Shown: positions 18,110 through 23,500 of the stretch, in pieces | Layout of the letters: every line of letters starts with the position of its first letter | Position numbering within the stretch: the stretch's first letter is position 1 | Assembly: GCA_019693395.1 (NCBI GenBank) | Contig: JAAMXP010002629.1 | Coordinates: 1 to 23,500 of the forward strand | Reading direction: 5' to 3' | Source of the DNA: Ettlia oleoabundans | Lineage: Eukaryota > Chlorophyta > Chlorophyceae > Chlamydomonadales | Length of the DNA stretch: 23,500 bases | Position numbers and translations under genes: made by a program | The notes under the pieces: model-generated | The model's input: only the letters and a program-made list of their open reading frames with translations | Database searches by the model: none | What the model was told of the DNA's origin: nothing

Positions 18110-21100
18110 TCACCAACTGCTGCCAGAGCTCTTCTCGCCTCCAGCTTCCGTGCACTCAGCAGCACATGTGCTCACAGCAGGCACTGCTGCTACCTCAGCT
18201 GCTGCTGCCTCAAATTCCTCAGTCGCAGAATCTCCATCCGGTCCTGTCGCTTTTTGCTCCTTTGCCTTCTCCTGTTCCTCCACAGCGTCAGGATCAGCAA
18301 CAGGACCAACACCAGCATCAGCCGGCTTTGGCTGGCATGCCTCATCCAGCCCCACGGCCTGCTCATCTGCCACCTCCTCCCCCGCCTGTTGCTCGCACTG
18401 CACCTCCGACGCCCGCTGGGACCCCACTTTTGTCCGCTCCTCGGGTGTTTCTGCCTCCTCCGCTACAGCAGAAGCTGGCTCCTCCTCCGGTGCAGGCTGT
18501 GGCTCTGCTTTTTCTGCTGCGGCATCCTGTGCTGCCTCTTGTGCTGCCTCAGGCTGTGCTCCCTCAGCCTCCTTCACTACCTTGGCAGCGTCCACCTGCA
18601 CTTCCTCTGATGCTCCAGCCTCTGGCTCCGCTGCTGCTGATTCTGCCTCTGTCACTGCTGCCTCCTGTGCGTCAAGCGCTGCTGCCTCAGACCCAGTCTC
18701 CTCCACTGCTGCCTCCGGCTCTTTGGCCTGCGTCTGCAGTGCCGCTGGATGCTTCTCGCCCTCTCCCACTTCCTCTGACACTGCCTCTGCCCCTGCTGCC
18801 GCCATTCCTGCCTCTGCCAGAGGGGATGCCTCCACCTCTACCTCTGGCACTTCTGCATGCACGGCGCAGGTTGTGCCGCTGCCAGACTGCTCTGCCTCCA
18901 ACCCGGCAGCAGATCCTGGGCTGTCTCCCGCTGTGTGCAGCTCCAGAGGGGTGCCGGCTTGCTCTGCCTCCTTATCGTCCTTTGCTGGTGGCTCGTCCAC
19001 TGCTGCTTTTTGCTCCTGGACTGCTTCCTCCTGACCTGCCATCTCCTCCAGTGCTTCCATTTCATACACTGCCATCACTTCTACCGCCACCTGATCCACT
19101 GCCATCTGGATGGTCTGGTTGATATCCTGCAGCAAATCTTCTTCCCCCATTATGTGTTGCACTGCCATCTCCACCACCGCCTCCATGGCTTCTGCTTTCG
19201 ACATGCCGTCCCCTGCCTGTCCCTGTCCTGCCTCAGCTGTTCCTACCAGCTGGGTCTCATCAGCCTCTTGAGCATTACCCTGCTCAGCCACCACCTCTGC
19301 TGCCTCCAGCGCTGCATCTTCCATGAACTGCTGGTCAGCCATTGCTGTTGCAGGCGGCTGGCACTCTTTCACGGAGGGATCCAGCCCATAAACATCAACA
19401 TCACTGTTGTGCTGGCTGTCCTGCTGCTGCAGCAAAGCGCAAGCAGGTGCCTGTTCGCCTCCCTTCTCAGCCTTTGTTGTCAGTTCCCTTGCTGCACTGA
19501 CCAGCTCACCGGTGCTGGGTGCAGTGTCTTGCACCGCCAGTGCCGTCTCTTGAGGGGCTGACACAGCGGGAATGGCATCAGGAGACGGTGGGTCAATGCT
19601 GAGTGCCGCGAGCAGCTTGGAGGCACGTGAAGGGCTGTAGTGGTTGATGAGCTCCTGCAAACATAAACAGTGGGCAGCAGGAGAGCGGGAACTCATTGGG
19701 TTGGACCTGTTGGAATGTTGGTTTATTGGCAGGCTTTGTCTTTCAAAAACATTGCAAACAGGGGACCACCAGGCATACACCCAGTCCCAGGCCCCAGGTG
19801 CACCTCTGGGAAGAGGCGCAGGCAGGCCTCCATGTGCTGGCTGGTGCTGGCGTTCGCCTCAGCCCGCGCTTCCAGCCAGGCCAATGCGCCGCTGGTTGCA
19901 AAGGCGGCCCGCGTGGCGGGGTACTTGCACATGACGGCGGAGCAGCGGGCCAGCAGCAGCTCCAGCAGCTGTGGCATCAGCGCCGGCTGCATCAGCAGGC
20001 TTGCCAGCTTCTCCATGTCTGACAGCTGGGCCACCACTGACGATGCCGCTTTAATGCACTTGCCCTTGAGGTCGCTGCCCTCAGGAGCCATGCCAGCCAG
20101 GGTGCAGAGGCGTGACAGCCCAGTTGCTGCGGCCTCCGCCAGCGCAGGGGTCCAGCCGCCCATGCGGCCAAGTGCCCATGCGGCGGCCGCCTGGCAGGGC
20201 TCATCGCCGCATTGCAGCGCTGCAACCTCAGCGGTCACAGCACCAGGGGCGGCCGCCACCTTGGCTGCCAGCTCTGCAGAGTGCCCTGCCAGGAAGCCAA
20301 AGCACAGCAGGGCTGGCAGCGCTGGTGCGGACGTGGAGGCAGCAGCGTATGTGGCAAGTGCATCCAGTACACCCGGCTCGTCCGTGACAGCTGCCGCCAG
20401 GCTGTCGTTGTGACAAGCAATGTCGCGCAAACAGGCTGCGGCGTGGCGCCGCACAGTGTCATCCGGGAACTTCAAGCACCTGCTTGCATTCAGTCGCGGG
20501 AAAGCAACAGCAGTTGTCCCCAGGGAAGAATCTATAATTGGGCCTGTGGCCTTTCCCGCACCAGGTTGATCATAAGCAGCTGCTGCTGGTGTTTCTTGCT
20601 AATGCTGCCCTGAAAACACGGCTTTGCTCACCTGCCAATGTCTGCCACCAGCCCTGCGTCCACCACCTTTTCTGCCAGGCTGGGCTGCGCCTTGCAGATG
20701 TTCATGGTGGCACAGAGAAGCTGGCGCTTCAGCCGTGCATCATTGGACAGAGTCTGGCGCAGTGAAGCGGCAATGGCCTGCACGGCGCCAGCCGCTACCA
20801 CCGCTGCCGCCAGTTGTGCGCTGTGCTGGGCAATGTCGCTCAGTGTTGAAGCGGCTACACGGCGTACAACGGCGTCTGATGCTGCAATGGTTGGGCCCAT
20901 CAGGCAGGCCACCAACGGCGGCAGCCCTTCCGCCCTGACAACCGCCTCTGCCAGCGCCTCAGAGTGTGCTGCGAGGTGGGCTAGTGTCCAGACTGCAGTC
21001 ACAGGGTTGGATGTAGAATGGTTGTAGGCGGAATGACCCTTACTTGACTCAAGGCAACCAACACATGGCCATAGCATGACATCATTGCAGGCTAAGTGAC

Positions 21101-21732
21101 AGAACTCGAGGCTTAAAAATAGGTTCAGGTCAATCACCTACCTGCTGCCTCCTTGGCCTCGCCGTCAGAGCCCTGCAGGCAGCTGACCGCCGCTGCCAGG
21201 CCTCCCTGCTCTGCAACATCGCTTGACAGGCTAGCCGAGTGCCTGGTGAGAGCAGCCACCATGGCCATGACTGCACGCTTGGCGCCAACATTGTGCTCGC
21301 CTGATTGCTCGGCCATGCGACTTAGCTGCGACTCAAGATAGAAAAATGCAGCTATCAGGCATTTCCACTCGTGGCGGCTGGAAAGTGAGGCGGCAGCCAG
21401 CACAGGCGTCGCTGAATTGCAAGCCGCAGCATCTGTCACTTGAACTGCCGCAGCGCACGCACCAGCGTCTCAACTACGCCAGATGTAATCAGGGTGGCTG
21501 CTACCTCGCTGCTGTTGCCCGCCAGGCAGCCCAAGGCAGCTGCTGCAGTGTGCGCAACGGCATCAGAGCTGTCGGCCACCAGCGTGAGCAACAGGCGGGG
21601 GGCGCCCAACCCCAAAAGCGACGCAGTGTTGCCTTCGACGCGCGCCGCATCGTTCACTGACGTTGCGAAAGCTAGCCTGTCCCTTTCATAGCGAGTGAAA
21701 GCCGAGGTGAGCGCTCTAGCGCCCGGGGCCAT
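18110..21732 (-). CDS. PF16: PF16/SPAG6-like armadillo protein with acidic tail
   Basis: PF16 (SPAG6) is an armadillo-repeat protein of the C1 microtubule in the flagellar central pair. Exons: 21732-21463, 21325-21142, 20992-20632, 20479-19804, 19654-18110; 1011 residues, phases agree. Residues 1 to about 500 follow PF16 repeat by repeat: an N-terminal helix (FTRYERDRLAFA), then units such as AAAALGCLAGNSSEVA, KEAAVWTLAHLAAHSEALAEAVV, RRVAASTLSDIAQHSAQLA, AAAAWALGRMGG, ending in FPEELINHYSPSRASKLL (PF16 has FPEEIVRYYSP-like here). Length up to that point equals a normal PF16. After about residue 520 comes a Glu/Ala-rich, low-complexity tail of some 490 residues, unknown in PF16/SPAG6 and encoded in one uninterrupted exon of 1545 bases. 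The repeats are divergent (Ala-rich), so function in a flagellum is not assured. The start has a strong context (GAAATGG). Confidence 0.85.
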
Positions 21733-21945
21733 TTCGGGCGGTGAGAGCACGAGCTATTAAGGGAGGATCTCAGCAAACCCAAGAGCAAGGGCTTGCTTCA
21801 ACTTCAGATTCTGAACTGTGTGCATCCCGACACCCCATGAGGGAGGTCAACGTGCCCGCTGAGCTGGCACGGAACCACAAGGTTTCCCCCTTTCAGGGCG
21901 CATGTATTGCGATAATCACTCGTGAGCTGCAATAATCCATTTGGG
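21733..21945. promoter_or_regulatory. Short bidirectional upstream region
   Basis: Only 213 bases separate the start codons of the divergent PF16-like and nardilysin-like genes. Both promoters and both 5' untranslated regions must fit here, so they are probably co-regulated or share elements. No TATA box or recognisable operator is seen. Confidence 0.5.
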
Positions 21946-23500
21946 ATGAAGGCGACCGAGGAGCTGCTGCTCAAGTCGCCAAATGACAAGAAGTTCTACC
22001 GATTGTGCACCCTTGACAACGGGTTGAAGGCGCTATTGGTTCACGATCCCGAGATCTTGATCGCCGAAGAGCAGCAGCAGGGTGGAGAAGCAGATGGGGT
22101 TCAAGGCCATGCGGAGGACGCTAGCGACGAGGACGTGGAGAGCCTATTGAGTGACGAGGAGGAGGGATCAGAAGAGGTGCGCTGCCGGCACGGGGCATGG
22201 GCGGGACCCAGCTTGCGGGGCGGGGTGGGCAGCAGTGAGCGCTGCTGTAGCTTGCCTGAACCAAGGGTGTACTACTTGCTTGATGCCCCGTCCCATCCAT
22301 GCGCGCAGGATGATGCTGAGGAGGGCAGCGAGGAGGAGGGAAGCGATCATGAGCACGTACATCGTCACCGCGGGCACCATCTGCAAGGCGGTGGCGTTGG
22401 CAGTGGCGGTGGCGGCGTTGTCAAGAAGGCGGCGGCGGCTCTATCGGTCGGCGTGGGCCACTTCACAGACCCTTGGAACCTGCAGGTAGGCGACCTGCAG
22501 GGAGGGACTGGCTGGTATACAACCCCCACTCTCTGCTGCAATGAGGCTGCAGTCAGGCAGTAACTGACAAACCTGCGTGATGGGGTGATGCGGGCACCAT
22601 GCACATGGCCAACCCTGTAGGCCCTGCTCACATCATCTGCTCACGCTACCTGCCCCTGTACCTCGTCCCACTTTCAACAGGGTCTGAGCCACTACCTTGA
22701 ACACATGCTGTTCATGGGCAGCGAGCGCTACCCCGACGAAAATGACTACGACGCTTTCTTGACAGCACACGGCGGCGCATCAAACGCATTCACAGAGGAG
22801 GTGCGCTGCACCGCGCCGTGCCGTGCTGCTCCACAGCAGGCTGCAAAAGCAGCCAGTAGGGGCCTAGGCTGCAGGGCGGCGCCTTGCAGCAGCAGGGCGC
22901 ATGAGGGGCACCCTTGTTGCTGTGCCATGGCAGGGGCCCAAGAGATGCCTTGAGGGCCAGGGCAAGCTTTGTGCTGGTAGCCGTGCTGCCTGCATGGTGG
23001 ATAAATGATATATGCTGCACCGTATGTGAGCGGCAGGGAACCGCCAGTGGGAGGGACTTGCCCGCAGTCTGTAGCTCCTGTCTCCAGCTACCACCACCTG
23101 CCCATCATGCTGCCTCCTGTCTCCCTCTCCCACCTTCCATGTCCCCTCCACCGTGCAATCAAGTCGTTGCTCCCCCTTACGCTGCGCTCAACCTCTCTCC
23201 CCTTGCAGGAGAACACCACGTTCCACTTTGATGTCAAGCCTGACTCGCTGCGTCCCGCCCTGGACCGCTTTGCCCAGTTCTTCATCTGCCCGCTGGTGAA
23301 GGCGGATGCGCTGGACCGGGAGGTGCAGGCGGTGGACAACGAGTTCGCGGGGGTGCTGCAGGTGGGCGGTGAGATGGGCCCGTGGCAGGGGGTGATGAGG
23401 GGTGGTACTGTGGAGGCGGTGACTTTTGTGGGTTGGTGGTGCAGGGTGTGCGCGTGCGTGTGTGCGTGCATGTGCGTGTTTTTGGGGGGGCGGGGGGGGG
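21946..23500 (+). CDS. Nardilysin-like M16 zinc metallopeptidase (3' partial)
   Basis: N-terminal part of an inverzincin peptidase of the insulysin/nardilysin group. Exons 21946-22176, 22309-22485, 22681-22800, 23209-23361; the last donor is at 23362, and the remainder of the window is intron. Visible 227 residues: [15 protein letters not shown] strand; an acidic insert (about 45-97, many Glu/Asp, then a His-rich patch VHRHRGHH); [20 protein letters not shown]; zinc motif HYLEH (His140, Glu143, His144); [28 protein letters not shown]; and the third zinc ligand Glu221 in AVDNEF, at the expected 77-residue distance. The acidic insert placed just before the catalytic domain is the hallmark of nardilysin, which cleaves at dibasic sites, and separates it from plain insulysin. 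All catalytic residues seen are intact. Start chosen at 21946, the first ATG of the frame. Confidence 0.9.
23446..23500 (+). repeat. GTGCG/TG tract and G-runs in nardilysin intron
   Basis: An alternating purine-pyrimidine run (GTGTGCGCGTGCGTG and so on) from 23446 to about 23479 is followed by runs of G to the window edge. It lies after the last donor, so it is intronic. Z-DNA and G-quadruplex formation are possible, and read errors are common in such sequence. Confidence 0.65.

Noticed and set aside
18150..19122. Two long plus-strand open frames (294 and 318 codons), Ser/Ala- and Pro/Leu-rich
   Set aside because: They are antisense shadows of the Glu/Ala-rich PF16-like tail exon; the codon composition of that exon leaves all frames open. 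There is no family resemblance or splice structure.
1..23500. CRISPR arrays, insertion sequences, retroelements or bacterial operons
   Set aside because: No regularly spaced direct repeats, terminal inverted repeats with transposase, reverse transcriptase or ribosome-binding-site-led gene strings were seen; the intron-rich genes show a eukaryotic nuclear locus.

Overview
The window looks like nuclear DNA of a green alga, most likely a trebouxiophyte of the Chlorella type. The signs are GC-rich coding sequence, compact genes cut into many short exons by introns of about 80-550 bp, TGTAA poly(A) signals after stop codons (the chlorophyte signal), a chloroplast-targeted membrane protein, and protein families that are clearly plant/algal. 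Nothing bacterial, viral or transposon-like was recognised. All gene models below were built by hand from splice sites, reading-frame phase and homology remembered from the families. No search or transcript data were available, and the species is not determined.

Layout, left to right: (1) 3' end of a PMS2/MutL-type mismatch repair gene (+, 355-1919, 5' end outside). (2) An alpha/beta-hydrolase epoxide hydrolase (-, 4084-2133). (3) A glycerophosphodiester phosphodiesterase (-, 7197-4844). (4) An atypical short-chain dehydrogenase/reductase (+, 8212-11425). (5) A six-transmembrane K+ channel with a cyclic-nucleotide-binding-like domain (-, 15440-11752). (6) A small secreted PAN/Apple-like cysteine-rich protein (+, 15908-16663). 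(7) A plastid-targeted protein built from repeated membrane-helix/TGSGLP units (+, 17116-17904). (8) A PF16/SPAG6-type armadillo protein with a very long acidic tail (-, 21732-18110). (9) The 5' end of a nardilysin-like M16 metallopeptidase (+, 21946 to beyond the right edge).

These are ordinary single eukaryotic genes rather than a functional cluster, and I see no pathway linking them. Three divergent pairs share short upstream regions: GDPD/SDR (1014 bp), K+ channel/PAN (467 bp) and PF16/nardilysin (213 bp). Three pairs converge: PMS2/epoxide hydrolase, SDR/K+ channel and the plastid protein/PF16. In the last pair the poly(A) signals imply overlapping antisense 3' ends.

Points most worth a second look: the PF16 homologue with a roughly 500-residue Glu/Ala-rich extension; replacement of the catalytic Lys by Asn in the SDR; three introns with GC donors; the repeat architecture of the plastid protein; a degenerate ligand pocket in the channel; an inverted partial copy of a PMS2 exon in the neighbouring intron; and a hydrophobic short frame overlapping the start of the epoxide hydrolase.
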